64,000 nt of DNA, from NCBI RefSeq assembly GCF_003590335.1, contig NZ_MIET01000026.1:62001-126000 (forward strand). Direction: 5' to 3'. The stretch is from Pseudoalteromonas sp. MSK9-3. GTDB lineage: Bacteria; Pseudomonadota; Gammaproteobacteria; Enterobacterales; Alteromonadaceae. Position 1 is the first letter of the stretch; each line of letters opens with the position of its first letter. Positions 37,327 through 46,731 of the stretch are shown one piece after another. Both the position numbers and the translations under genes were made by a program. Below the pieces are notes generated by a model. The model was not told the DNA's origin, made no database searches, and saw only the letters and a program-made list of their open reading frames with translations.

Positions 37327-38454
37327 CTAATTTAAATCTGGGTGGCCTACGGCATACATCACATAGTCATTGTACCCTGTGATCACACGAATATAACCTC
37401 TTAATTCATTATCTAGCGATTGATCACCCGTATCTGCAATGAGTGGACGTCCATTCAACGCTTGTAATTTAGTTTTTGTTGCAACAATTATAATATTTTC
37501 ACGTCCTACTTTACGTATTAAAGCTGGGCTCAATTGTTGATTACCTCGTCCAAAAATGTGCCCTTGACCACCGATAAGCGTGATCACTAATTTAGTTGGG
37601 CAAATACCGGCACTATCATAAAGCTGCGCTGCCGTCATATCTTGGCCTATCAACGCATGATCTTTTATCAGATCAACACCTAACAAGGTATTATCTAAAC
37701 CTAACTCTTCCATTATTGCAGCAACAGTAGACCCTGAGCCCATAATATACTGCTCATCTTCATCCATTTCACTGATCACATAGGCAGCTAGATCAGCAAG
37801 CACTAATTCATCAGTCTCTTTACCGCCATTTTTTACGCTTTGAACATAACGAAGCTCTGAGGGCACCTGCATTTCACCATAACGCTTTGCTTTAACAGTT
37901 CCTTGTCGAAAAGCAGCCTCATCAATATCCATAACATTCGCATCAGCCAATGTGACAAGCTCGCCCTTGACTAACATTTCAACGACTCTACCAGCCGCTT
38001 TAGGTGTAATGGCATAAACCCCCGAATGTATCTTACACCCAGCAGGTACACCCAACACAGGGACATTATCGGCAACCACAGCACAAATATTTCTGGCCGT
38101 TCCATCACCCCCTGCAAACAAAATCATATCAACACCTTGCGCGAGCATTGCTTTTGCAGCCGCTTCAGTATCTTGTGGGCTAGTCTTAACCCCTGTAGTA
38201 AACACAAGCTGCGTTTCAAAGCCTAGCTCTTTTGCACAGTGTTCACCCATATCACCATTGACAGTGTAAATTTTGAGCTCTTCGGCATAAGGCACTAACA
38301 GCTCTAATGCTTGTCGGGTACGCAAATTGGCCTTTGGTTCAGCACCCAATGCCAGTGCCTGCTCAGCTGTATCATCACCATCACTGCCCTTGAGGGCTAC
38401 GCTGCCACCTAAACCTGCCACTGGATTAATAATTAAACCAAGCTTAAACTGCAT
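37327..38454 (-). CDS. ATP-NAD kinase-like protein
   Basis: 375 residues. It begins KLGLIINPVAGLGG, and the diacylglycerol/NAD kinase signature FAGGDGTARNI is at about residue 113-123. This is the long COG3199-type family of predicted ATP- or polyphosphate-dependent NAD kinases, distinct from the housekeeping NadK (about 290 residues). The substrate of this family is not settled. It overlaps epmC by 11 bases. Confidence 0.85.
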   Translation of the reverse strand: MQFKLGLIINPVAGLGGSVALKGSDGDDTAEQALALGAEPKANLRTRQALELLVPYAEELKIYTVNGDMGEHCAKELGFETQLVFTTGVKTSPQDTEAAAKAMLAQGVDMILFAGGDGTARNICAVVADNVPVLGVPAGCKIHSGVYAITPKAAGRVVEMLVKGELVTLADANVMDIDEAAFRQGTVKAKRYGEMQVPSELRYVQSVKNGGKETDELVLADLAAYVISEMDEDEQYIMGSGSTVAAIMEELGLDNTLLGVDLIKDHALIGQDMTAAQLYDSAGICPTKLVITLIGGQGHIFGRGNQQLSPALIRKVGRENIIIVATKTKLQALNGRPLIADTGDQSLDNELRGYIRVITGYNDYVMYAVGHPDLN

Positions 38455-39001
38455 CTAAGAATTCCTCTGGGCATTGCCATTCAAACTGTTCAGCCGTTAG
38501 TGGCCAAGGTGTACCATAAAACTCACTCAACGCCTTTAATAACATATCGGTTCGTTCACTAAAACCTTCTTCAACTAAGCGCAACACTTGCTTATGTACA
38601 CGTGTTTGAAAACTAAAACGGCATGTTTGAGCACCATTTAAATTATCTATCGAGACATTAAAAGCAAACCCAGCAGCAATACTTAGTGCCCACTCAATTG
38701 CCTGCGGTTTCACTTCTGCATTTTCAAACTCTAATTGCTGCTCTTTATTACGACCATCAGGACAATACCAATAGCCATAATCTTCTAACAATCTGCGATG
38801 TTCTCCCGCAACTAACCAATGTGCAATTTCATGCAACGCACTTGCATAAAAGCCATGGGCAAACACAATTTGATGAAACGGGGTTTCAATACTTGCTGGG
38901 ATATAAACGGGTTCATGCTGACCTTTTATGAGCTTACTGTTATACGCTTGATAAAAGCTCTCGTCGAATATACGAATTAGATCGTGGATCTGATGTGTCA
39001 A
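38444..39001 (-). CDS. epmC: elongation factor P hydroxylase
   Basis: 185 residues. It matches EpmC/YfcM, with a metal-binding HEIAHW motif near residue 57-62 and the conserved LEDYGYWYCPDGR and FENAEVKPQA segments. EpmC hydroxylates the beta-lysylated Lys of EF-P, the last step of EF-P modification that eases translation of proline runs. It is the first gene of the operon epmC, ATP-NAD kinase-like, yfcL. Confidence 0.93.
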   Translation of the reverse strand: MTHQIHDLIRIFDESFYQAYNSKLIKGQHEPVYIPASIETPFHQIVFAHGFYASALHEIAHWLVAGEHRRLLEDYGYWYCPDGRNKEQQLEFENAEVKPQAIEWALSIAAGFAFNVSIDNLNGAQTCRFSFQTRVHKQVLRLVEEGFSERTDMLLKALSEFYGTPWPLTAEQFEWQCPEEFLDAV

Positions 39002-39534
39002 AGTCGTAATAGTTCCAAGTTAGAGGGGGTGAGACAATCGCGCTATTGTACGGTTTTTTGCCGCTAATGTAAAAAACAAGACCCCTTCGCCGCGGACTGA
39101 TGTTCGGTAAAAAACACGACTTTACACTCTCTTTTTGCATAATTAAGCTGTCTAAGCTCATAAACTGTCAGCACTAAAACTTTAAATCACGAACGCAGTA
39201 CCAAAATTTCACCTCATCAAAGTTTTAAAGCGACGGACACGTGGATAAAAGCCTTTTTTCTCACCCTACTTTGCTAACCGAGGTTCTGCTTAACCGCCTT
39301 TTAAAAAAGCCTTGTATTTTAATAAAAAACTGCCCATTTAAAAAACAACCAGCACATCAGTGATAGATAGTAAAAGGACACATGTCTGGCTTTCTAGGAG
39401 TAGAGCAATGCTATAAAAAACCGAGAGAAATATTAAAGATAAGGCACTTAATAATGTGCTATCACTAAAAACCCAGTGTGTACCTTTTTTACTTTAATTG
39501 CACAATTATGCAGCCTAAAAAAAGCCAATTTTGC
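39002..39534. other. gene-poor stretch between epmC and fadJ
   Basis: About 530 bases. It holds the epmC promoter. A 40-codon GTG frame (39241-39363, plus) and a 28-codon ATG frame near 39380 exist, but neither has a clear ribosome site or recognisable sequence. Nothing else was seen. Confidence 0.45.
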
Positions 39535-39567
39535 AAAAAAAAAAGCTATGCAATGCATAGCTTTTTT
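39535..39567. terminator. terminator downstream of fadJ
   Basis: AAAAAAAAGCTATGCA pairs with TGCATAGCTTTTTT: a near-perfect palindrome flanked by A and T runs, so active in both directions. It is 24 bases after the fadJ stop. Confidence 0.85.
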
Positions 39568-39590
39568 ACAAAATACCGTAAACCCCCTCT

Positions 39591-41801
39591 TTATGCGGGT
39601 TTTCCTTCGCTATTTTGTTCTGTTATCTCTTCACATTGCGCTGCTTCAGTTGTATTTGTGTCTTCACTAGACACCTCTACCAATGTAACATCGGCCTTGT
39701 TACTGGCATAAAAACGACCACCCGACTCAGCCAATTCCATCAAGCTTTCAGCGGGGGTAAATACCGCATTATCTGATGCATAAGTAGAAAGCTCAGAGCA
39801 CACTTTATTGATCCCACGCTTATCCATATAGCTAAACGGCCCACCTAAGAATGGGGGAAAACCAATACCAAATATTGCACCAATATCACCATCCCTCGCG
39901 CTGGCAATAATGCCTTCATCTAAACATCGCGCGGCTTCGTTTAGCATCTGTGCAACGCATCGGCTGGCGATTTCTTGTTTATTTAAGCGGGGACTTTGAG
40001 TAATACCCAATAGCTCATAAACTGACTCGTCAACTTTCTTGCCTTTCTTCTCATAGGTATAGAATCCACGGCCTGTTTTTCTACCCAGGCGTTTAGAGTC
40101 AATTAAACGTTCAAATGCGTCTGGTGCTTTAAACCGCTCACCAAGCTCTTTTTCTAAAATTGGTGCGATTTTAGACCCAATATCAATACCTACTTCATCT
40201 AACAAAGCCAAAGGTCCAACAGGGAATCCAAATTCAACCAATGCCTGATCAATTTTATCTATCGGTTCACCCGCAAGGAGTAAATTAGCGGCTTCATTGA
40301 CATACGGCGCCAAAATACGATTGACATAAAAGCCCGCCTTGTCCTTTACCACGATGGGGGTTTTGCCCTGCTTACGCGCAAAGTTGACTGTGCGTGCAAT
40401 GGTTTTTTCAGACGTTCCAGCATGAGGAATGATCTCTACCAACGGCATTTTTTCAACTGGCGAAAAATAATGTAGACCAATCACATTTTCGGGGCGTTGT
40501 GCTTGTGCTGCAATTTGTGAAATAGGTAAAGATGACGTATTGCTCGCAAAAATTGTATCTTCGCGGCTTTCACGCTCAATATCAGCCACCATACTTTGCT
40601 TCAATTGCAAATCTTCAAACACCGCTTCAATGACCATATCCACGTGCTTAAAAGCAGTATAATCAGTGCCACCAGTGATTTTATTCATCGTCAACTGCAA
40701 TTCAGTCTTTGACATAATACGGCGCTTTTGACGCTTTGAAAGAATTTTATAACTGTAATTCATTGCGTTACTCACCCCTTGCTGAGCAACGTCTTTTATA
40801 CGTACTAAGGCACCGGCTTTTACTGCACTTACATGCGCAATACCCGCTCCCATCAAGCCCCCCCCTAATACCGCGGTACGCTTAACAGGCTGTGCATCAT
40901 CCGTTTTATACTCTTTTTTCATTTCTGTCGTAGCAAAGAAAATACCGCGTAACGACTTAGACACGTCAGTCATAACCAAATCGGCAAACCCTTCAGCCTC
41001 GGTTTTGTAGGCTTTTAATTCCCCTAACTCAACTGATGCACGTACAGCCTTAATTATATTTAACGGCGCAGGATAATGCCCTCCCGTCTTCTTCATAACG
41101 TTATCCTGAGCTTTCTTGAAGATAATATTACGACCGAACGGGTTTGACTCTAAAAGCTTACTAATTCTATCAAGTTTTGGTTGCGCTGCTTTTGCCTTGC
41201 CTTTCGTAGCAAACTTGGCCGCCACATCAAGTAAAATACTGTGTGGCACACTGTCGTTCACTAAGCCCGCTTTCTTCGCTTGCTTTGCGCGAACTTGTTT
41301 GCCCGTTAGCATCCATTCCAATGCTTTTTGAATACCGACAAGCTTAGGTAAACGCTGAGTACCGCCGCCTCCAGGTAATAAACCAAGCTGAACTTCAGGT
41401 AAACCAAGTTTAGTAATATCACTGTCAGTACAGACTCGATAATCACAGGCTAAAGCAAACTCTAACCCGCCACCCAGGGCTGCACCATGAATCGCGGCAA
41501 CCGTCGGATAAGGTTGCTTTTTCATAGTGAAAAAGGCCTGCTGGCACATTTCAGACAGTGCTAACGCATCTTCACGATTTTGCGCGTTATCCAGCATTTT
41601 AATATCTGCGCCCGCTATAAAGTTATCTGACTTGCCACTGATAAATACCATACCAGTGATATTGTCGTCTTTACCTTGTTTTAAGATACCGAGTAAATCG
41701 TCGGCGAAGCTATCGCGCAGCGTATTCATCTTTTCGCCAGGTACATCAATCGTAACAATAGCAACGCGTCTATCGTTTAATTCATAACTAAATACTGACA
41801 T
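39591..41801 (-). CDS. fadJ: fatty acid oxidation complex alpha subunit (enoyl-CoA hydratase / 3-hydroxyacyl-CoA dehydrogenase)
   Basis: 736 residues. The N-terminal crotonase domain (1-190) has IAGADIKML and IHGAALGGGLEFALACDYR. A linker leads to the NAD-binding dehydrogenase (about 310-490; LGGGLMGAGIAHV), followed by two C-terminal dehydrogenase domains. It performs hydration and NAD-dependent oxidation in beta-oxidation. I use the ATG at 41801, whose A is shared with the fadI stop (TAATG) and which has GGAGAG upstream. The pairing with a 436-residue FadI-type thiolase favours FadJ over FadB. Confidence 0.94.
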   Translation of the reverse strand: MSVFSYELNDRRVAIVTIDVPGEKMNTLRDSFADDLLGILKQGKDDNITGMVFISGKSDNFIAGADIKMLDNAQNREDALALSEMCQQAFFTMKKQPYPTVAAIHGAALGGGLEFALACDYRVCTDSDITKLGLPEVQLGLLPGGGGTQRLPKLVGIQKALEWMLTGKQVRAKQAKKAGLVNDSVPHSILLDVAAKFATKGKAKAAQPKLDRISKLLESNPFGRNIIFKKAQDNVMKKTGGHYPAPLNIIKAVRASVELGELKAYKTEAEGFADLVMTDVSKSLRGIFFATTEMKKEYKTDDAQPVKRTAVLGGGLMGAGIAHVSAVKAGALVRIKDVAQQGVSNAMNYSYKILSKRQKRRIMSKTELQLTMNKITGGTDYTAFKHVDMVIEAVFEDLQLKQSMVADIERESREDTIFASNTSSLPISQIAAQAQRPENVIGLHYFSPVEKMPLVEIIPHAGTSEKTIARTVNFARKQGKTPIVVKDKAGFYVNRILAPYVNEAANLLLAGEPIDKIDQALVEFGFPVGPLALLDEVGIDIGSKIAPILEKELGERFKAPDAFERLIDSKRLGRKTGRGFYTYEKKGKKVDESVYELLGITQSPRLNKQEIASRCVAQMLNEAARCLDEGIIASARDGDIGAIFGIGFPPFLGGPFSYMDKRGINKVCSELSTYASDNAVFTPAESLMELAESGGRFYASNKADVTLVEVSSEDTNTTEAAQCEEITEQNSEGKPA

Positions 41802-43111
41802 TATGCACTCTCCAATACAAAGGCCGCACCTAATCCACCCGCAGCACATGCGGTGGTCAATGCTAACCCGCCGCCACGGCGTTTTAATTCATGTAGGCTT
41901 TGCGTAATTAAACGGGCGCCGGTTGCAGCAAACGGATGTCCATATGCCAATGAACCACCATTTACGTTAAATTTATCCATATCAATTTCACCTAACGCTT
42001 TTGAGCGACCTAATTGTTCTTTAGCAAACTTATCTGAGCCAAACATTTTCATATTGGCCAATGCTTGCGCCGCAAACGCCTCATGCATTTCAATAAGATC
42101 TAAATCTTGTAACGTTATTCCAGCTCTATCTAGGGCTATTGGCGTTGAATGGGCAGGACCCATTAACATATCTTGCTCCACACCTATGGCTGAAAACGCG
42201 AAACTGCGCACATAACCCAATATATCGTAGCCCAGCGCTTTGGCTTTGCTCTCACTCATCATCAGCACAGCTGCGGCACCGTCCGTCAACGGGGTTGCGT
42301 TAGCGGCAGTCACTGAACCATGTGCTCGATCAAATACCGGCTTCAACTTGGCATAACCCTCAAGTGTTGAATTGCCGCGAATATTGTTGTCTTGCTCTAT
42401 AAATGATTTATAAGGGGGAACATGCGCCGTCATAACCTCTTCAGCCAGTAAGCCATCTGCCCATGCTTTTGCCGCCAATGAGTGTGAACGATGCGCCATC
42501 GCATCTTGATCTGCGCGACTAATACCATGTGTCTTGGCCATTTGTTCTGCGGTTTGCCCCATAGAAAGGCCGGTAGAATATTCAGCAACCGCTGGAGGGA
42601 CTGGCATCAAATCTTTCAATCGTAATTTAGAAAAGATCTTTAAACGCTGACCTAATGTACGCGCTTTGGTCAAATCAACTAAACTACCCGCTAATTTTTT
42701 ACTCACACCAATCGGTAATACCGAAGAAGAATCCGCACCACCCGCAATACCTACGGTCGCCGAACCAGCAATAATAGATTCAGCAACATTAGCTATAGCC
42801 TGAAAGCTAGTCGCACAAGCGCGCGATACAGAATAAGCGTCAACCGATGTTGGCATTCCGGTTCCTAAAACTATCTCTCGTGCTATATTTGGCGCTTCTG
42901 GCATTTGGACCACTTGGCCAAACACCAGTTGGTCTATTTCTGTTTTATCAAAATTCAGTCGTTCAAGCATTTCATTAACGACCAACTTACCCAAATCTAA
43001 TGCGGGTACATGGTGAAAAGCGGTTGCTTGCTTAGCAAATGGTGTACGTAACCCACTTACAATCGCGATTCTATCACCCTTTGTTGTTTTTAGAATATTT
43101 TGTTCAGACAT
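41801..43111 (-). CDS. fadI: acetyl-CoA C-acyltransferase (thiolase)
   Basis: 436 residues, the length of FadI (E. coli 436) rather than FadA (about 390). The nucleophile Cys is in [10 protein letters not shown], and the C-terminal active site is in [19 protein letters not shown] and TACAAGGLG. It cleaves 3-ketoacyl-CoA to acetyl-CoA and a shortened acyl-CoA. It is first in the fadIJ operon, and a FadR-like palindrome lies 20 bases upstream of its start. Confidence 0.95.
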   Translation of the reverse strand: MSEQNILKTTKGDRIAIVSGLRTPFAKQATAFHHVPALDLGKLVVNEMLERLNFDKTEIDQLVFGQVVQMPEAPNIAREIVLGTGMPTSVDAYSVSRACATSFQAIANVAESIIAGSATVGIAGGADSSSVLPIGVSKKLAGSLVDLTKARTLGQRLKIFSKLRLKDLMPVPPAVAEYSTGLSMGQTAEQMAKTHGISRADQDAMAHRSHSLAAKAWADGLLAEEVMTAHVPPYKSFIEQDNNIRGNSTLEGYAKLKPVFDRAHGSVTAANATPLTDGAAAVLMMSESKAKALGYDILGYVRSFAFSAIGVEQDMLMGPAHSTPIALDRAGITLQDLDLIEMHEAFAAQALANMKMFGSDKFAKEQLGRSKALGEIDMDKFNVNGGSLAYGHPFAATGARLITQSLHELKRRGGGLALTTACAAGGLGAAFVLESA

Positions 43112-43130
43112 TGATTTTGCTCTCCCGCTG

Positions 43131-43145
43131 ACAGGTCTGACCTGT
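43131..43145. promoter_or_regulatory. FadR-like palindrome ACAGGTCTGACCTGT
   Basis: A perfect 7-1-7 palindrome 20 bases upstream of the fadI start. It shares the GGTC-N-GACC core with the E. coli FadR operator. FadR represses beta-oxidation genes until long-chain acyl-CoA binds. Identity of the regulator in this organism is inferred. Confidence 0.6.
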
Positions 43146-43404
43146 TTTATTTATCCTGATTCTAAACAACCCCTTTCATAATGCCAATAAAAAATTCAAT
43201 ATAGATGATAAAAGAAGCAAACACCCCCTACCCTAGTTTGTTTTTCACACAGCTGCAAAAGTTATTGAAAAAACTAGGGAACTAATTAGAAAAACAGAGT
43301 CTAACTAAACGCAAAATTATCCATAAATTAATTTGAAAGACTTGAGTTCTTAAGGTGAAATCCTTATAACTTAGGAAAAAATTTGTCAGTACAAGGACAA
43401 AGCA

Positions 43405-44361
43405 ATGGCAGTAAATGAATTTTCTGAATTAAAAAACTATCTAGATACGCAAATTATTGGTCAACCTGAGTTGACTCAAGCCTTGTTAATTGCCGTATTA
43501 GCGGACGGTCACCTCCTTGTTGAGGGACCACCTGGTTTAGCAAAAACTCGAGCTGTAAATGCATTAGCCAAAGGGATTGAAGGCAGTTTCCAACGTGTGC
43601 AATTTACCCCAGACCTATTGCCTGCTGACGTCACTGGCACCGACATTTATCGTCAACAAACCAATGAGTTTGTTTTTGAAAAAGGTCCTTTATTTCATAA
43701 CCTCGTTTTAGCGGATGAAATTAACCGAGCCCCAGCCAAAGTACAATCTGCATTATTAGAGGCAATGGCTGAACGACAAATCACCGTCGGTAAAAACACC
43801 TACCCTCTGTCTGATCTGTTTATGGTAATGGCGACCCAAAACCCGTTAGAGCAAGAAGGGACATACCCGCTACCAGAAGCACAGCTAGATCGTTTTTTAC
43901 TGCATTTGAATATTGATTACCCGGGTGCTGAAAATGAGCTGGCTATTTTACGCTTAACACGTGGCGAAGCGCTGACTGAGCAAGCCGCGGCTTTCACACC
44001 AATCAGCCAAGCAACCTTGTTTGAGGCAAGAAAGAGTGTGCTATCAATGCATTTGGCCGAGCCCCTTGAACAATACTTGGTACAATTGATCATTGCCACA
44101 CGTGAAGCCAGTAAGCTTGATACCCAATTAGGTGCATGGATTGAATTTGGTGCAAGCCCTAGGGCAACAATTGCACTTGATAAATGCGCACGTGCTAATG
44201 CATGGCTGCATAATCGTGAGTTTGTCACACCAGAAGATATTCAAGGGGTGCTCTATAATGTGCTGCGCCATCGTATCATTTTAAGTTATGAAGCACAGGC
44301 CGATGGCATCACCAAAGACCAAGTGATCAGCCGTATTTTAGAACTTGTTCCAGTACCGTAA
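43405..44361 (+). CDS. MoxR-family AAA+ ATPase
   Basis: 318 residues. Walker A is GPPGLAKT (about 40-47), Walker B with LVLADEINRAPAKVQSALLEAMAE split by the sensor region, and sensor 1 in VMATQNP. MoxR ATPases act as chaperones that activate VWA-domain partners. It heads a run of six genes (moxR, DUF58, DUF4381, two VWA proteins, BatD), the classical MoxR-Bat arrangement, and is divergent from fadI. Confidence 0.95.
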   Translation: MAVNEFSELKNYLDTQIIGQPELTQALLIAVLADGHLLVEGPPGLAKTRAVNALAKGIEGSFQRVQFTPDLLPADVTGTDIYRQQTNEFVFEKGPLFHNLVLADEINRAPAKVQSALLEAMAERQITVGKNTYPLSDLFMVMATQNPLEQEGTYPLPEAQLDRFLLHLNIDYPGAENELAILRLTRGEALTEQAAAFTPISQATLFEARKSVLSMHLAEPLEQYLVQLIIATREASKLDTQLGAWIEFGASPRATIALDKCARANAWLHNREFVTPEDIQGVLYNVLRHRIILSYEAQADGITKDQVISRILELVPVP

Positions 44362-44363
44362 CC

Positions 44364-45311
44364 ATGAGCCAATCTGAATTATCTCCACTGGCATTTTTAA
44401 CTCAGTGCCATAGTAATGGCGCTGAGTTAGGCTTGAAAGAGCTATTATATTACAAGCCCAAAGCCAATTTATTGTCTCTACGCCCCAAGCATAAAGTCAA
44501 AAGCGCACAAGCAGGCCAATACTTAGCCCCCCATAAAGGGCGTGGTATGGAGTTTGCCGAGGTACGCCAATACCAATATGGCGACGATATTCGCGCTATT
44601 GACTGGCGTGTGACCGCCCGTACTGGTGAAGTGCATACGAAACTTTACCAAGAAGAAAAAGAACGACCTGTTTTTGTCTTTACCGACTTATCAAATAGCA
44701 TGTTGTTTGGCTCTCAACTCTTACTCAAGTCAGTACAAGCAGCACATTTAAGTGCATTAGTTGCGTGGTCAGCAAGCCAACGCGGCGATCGACTTGGCGG
44801 CATTGTATTTAGTGAATACGGGCATCATGAACTCAAACCAACTGCGCGAGATAAAGGCGTATTAGCCCTGTGTCATCAATTAGTAGATATACATAAACAA
44901 GCGTTGTCGAATCGAGAATTAAACGAAACAAATCGCTTTGAAGAGAACTTAAAACGACTTGGCCATTTAGCAAAACCTGGCAGTTTGATTTATTTGATCT
45001 CCGATTTTAGCAACCTAAATGATGCGAGTTTCAAGCAGCTTGAGCGTCTTGCTCGCCACTGTGAATTAATTGGTTGCCATATCACCGACCCATTTGAACT
45101 ACAATTGCCGGCGCATCAAGAAGCCTTGACGGTTTGTGCAGGTGAACAAAGCTGGACCTTACCTTTAATGGATAGAGGGTTTCGTGATAAGTTTGCCCAA
45201 CAGGCACAACATGCTTTTTCAGTGCGTTTAGAGCGCTTAAAACGCGCAGGCATGACGATGCAAGGGTTTAGTGCAGCCACCGCGCTTGAATCGCAAATTT
45301 CGAGGTATTAA
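44364..45311 (+). CDS. DUF58 (VWA-like) domain protein
   Basis: 315 residues, soluble. The N-terminal half contains GRGMEFAEVRQYQYGDD and IDWRVTARTG, the hallmark of DUF58 proteins, then a VWA-like fold (VFTDLSNSM with D-x-S-x-S). It starts two bases after moxR. DUF58 proteins are partners of MoxR in most Bat operons; the molecular role is not settled. Confidence 0.92.
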   Translation: MSQSELSPLAFLTQCHSNGAELGLKELLYYKPKANLLSLRPKHKVKSAQAGQYLAPHKGRGMEFAEVRQYQYGDDIRAIDWRVTARTGEVHTKLYQEEKERPVFVFTDLSNSMLFGSQLLLKSVQAAHLSALVAWSASQRGDRLGGIVFSEYGHHELKPTARDKGVLALCHQLVDIHKQALSNRELNETNRFEENLKRLGHLAKPGSLIYLISDFSNLNDASFKQLERLARHCELIGCHITDPFELQLPAHQEALTVCAGEQSWTLPLMDRGFRDKFAQQAQHAFSVRLERLKRAGMTMQGFSAATALESQISRY

Positions 45312-45316
45312 TTTAA

Positions 45317-45751
45317 ATGCAAGCATCACCACTTGACGCCTTACACGATGTACTGCCCCCGAGTGAAGTCTCTTGGTGGCCTCTCTCGCCAATGGTGTGG
45401 GCTCTTCTTATAATTACACTCTTATTGCTATTACTAATAGGCAGATACGTGTATAAAGCGCACTGCCATAAAAAAGCAAAGAAACAAGCCATCGAGCACA
45501 GTCAGCAACATCCAGATAATGCTCAAGCACTGCATATCATATTAAAACGACTCACTAAGCATTACTATGGTGTCGCTGCAACCACGCAATCGCAAACGCA
45601 ATGGGCACATACTTTAAGTCGGTTATCAGGACTGTCATTTAACGAGCAAGAACTCAATAGCCTTTACGCACCAAAGCCTGATAGCCAGTTAGCGAATAAA
45701 CTGACTCTTGCCATCAATAAATTTAAGCTCAAGGAGAAAATCGATGTTTGA
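45317..45751 (+). CDS. DUF4381 membrane protein of the Bat operon
   Basis: 144 residues with one membrane helix (about 25-45) and a basic cytoplasmic part. The N-terminus (DVLPPSEVSWWPLSPMVW) and position between DUF58 and BatA genes fit DUF4381. Its end overlaps the next gene by 8 bases. Function unknown. Confidence 0.85.
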   Translation: MQASPLDALHDVLPPSEVSWWPLSPMVWALLIITLLLLLLIGRYVYKAHCHKKAKKQAIEHSQQHPDNAQALHIILKRLTKHYYGVAATTQSQTQWAHTLSRLSGLSFNEQELNSLYAPKPDSQLANKLTLAINKFKLKEKIDV

Positions 45752-46730
45752 GTTTAGCTGGCCATGGCTTTTTTTGTTGCTACCGCTTCCTTGGCTAATC
45801 GCCAAGTTTAAACCTGCACAACATAGTGCGCCACAGCGTTTACGCATGCCGAGTTTTGCAAGTTTATCTTCTTTGGCACCGAAAATAACGGCACACTCAC
45901 GAGGCGTCTCTTGGCTTGAGGGCTTAGTTTGGGCCTTACTCGTTATTGCAGCAGCAAATCCACAATGGCTTGATGAGCCCGTCGCTTTACCAAATGAGGG
46001 CCGTGATATTATGCTGGCTGTCGATTTATCTGGTTCAATGAACGAGCAGGATATGGAATATCAAGGTCGCTATGTAGATAGATTGTCGGTGGTTAAAGCA
46101 GTATTAGGTGAGTTTATTGAACAACGCCAAGGCGATCGCTTAGGTTTAATATTATTTGGCGATACCGCTTTTCTACAAACACCATTAACACGCGATTTAA
46201 ACACCGTCAGCCAAATGCTAAGTGAAGCACAAATTGGTCTTGTTGGCCGTGCCACCGCCATTGGTGACGCACTGGGACTGTCAGTAAAACGATTTAGTCA
46301 AAAACAAGACAGCAACCGAATTCTGATCTTACTGACCGATGGACAAAATACAGCGGGTAACCTCAAGCCTGAAGAAGCACTCATTCTCGCCAGAGAAGAA
46401 GGCATAAAGGTCTACACCGTCGGAGTCGGCTCAGATGGCCGAGGTGGTTTTAGTTTATTTGGCATGGGGGGATCTGCGGGTAGCAGTATTGATGAAGCAA
46501 CTTTAAAGCACATCGCCTCTGAAACAGGCGGCAGTTACTTTAGAGCAAAAGATGTCAGTGGCTTGCAAAAGATCTATCAAGAACTTGACGAATTAGAGCC
46601 AATCAGTGATGAAGCTCAAACCTTTCGACCACAACTGGCTTTGTTTTTCTGGCCATTACTTAGTGCACTCGCGCTGATTATGCTTACCATCTTAATCAAA
46701 GCCCTACGCGGCTTAAAACAGGAGGCCTAA
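45744..46730 (+). CDS. BatA-like VWA-domain membrane protein
   Basis: 328 residues from the ATG at 45744 (AAGGAG six bases upstream), overlapping the previous gene. N-terminal helices (about 5-25 and 55-75), a VWA domain with the metal-ion site DLSGSM, and a C-terminal helix (about 300-322). Bat proteins, first named for aerotolerance in Bacteroides, are thought to form a periplasmic complex that protects against envelope stress. Confidence 0.92.
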   Translation: MFEFSWPWLFLLLPLPWLIAKFKPAQHSAPQRLRMPSFASLSSLAPKITAHSRGVSWLEGLVWALLVIAAANPQWLDEPVALPNEGRDIMLAVDLSGSMNEQDMEYQGRYVDRLSVVKAVLGEFIEQRQGDRLGLILFGDTAFLQTPLTRDLNTVSQMLSEAQIGLVGRATAIGDALGLSVKRFSQKQDSNRILILLTDGQNTAGNLKPEEALILAREEGIKVYTVGVGSDGRGGFSLFGMGGSAGSSIDEATLKHIASETGGSYFRAKDVSGLQKIYQELDELEPISDEAQTFRPQLALFFWPLLSALALIMLTILIKALRGLKQEA

Positions 46731-46731
46731 T

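Noticed and set aside
38940..39161. A frame overlapping the epmC start on the minus strand
   Set aside because: It overlaps epmC in another frame and has no independent support.
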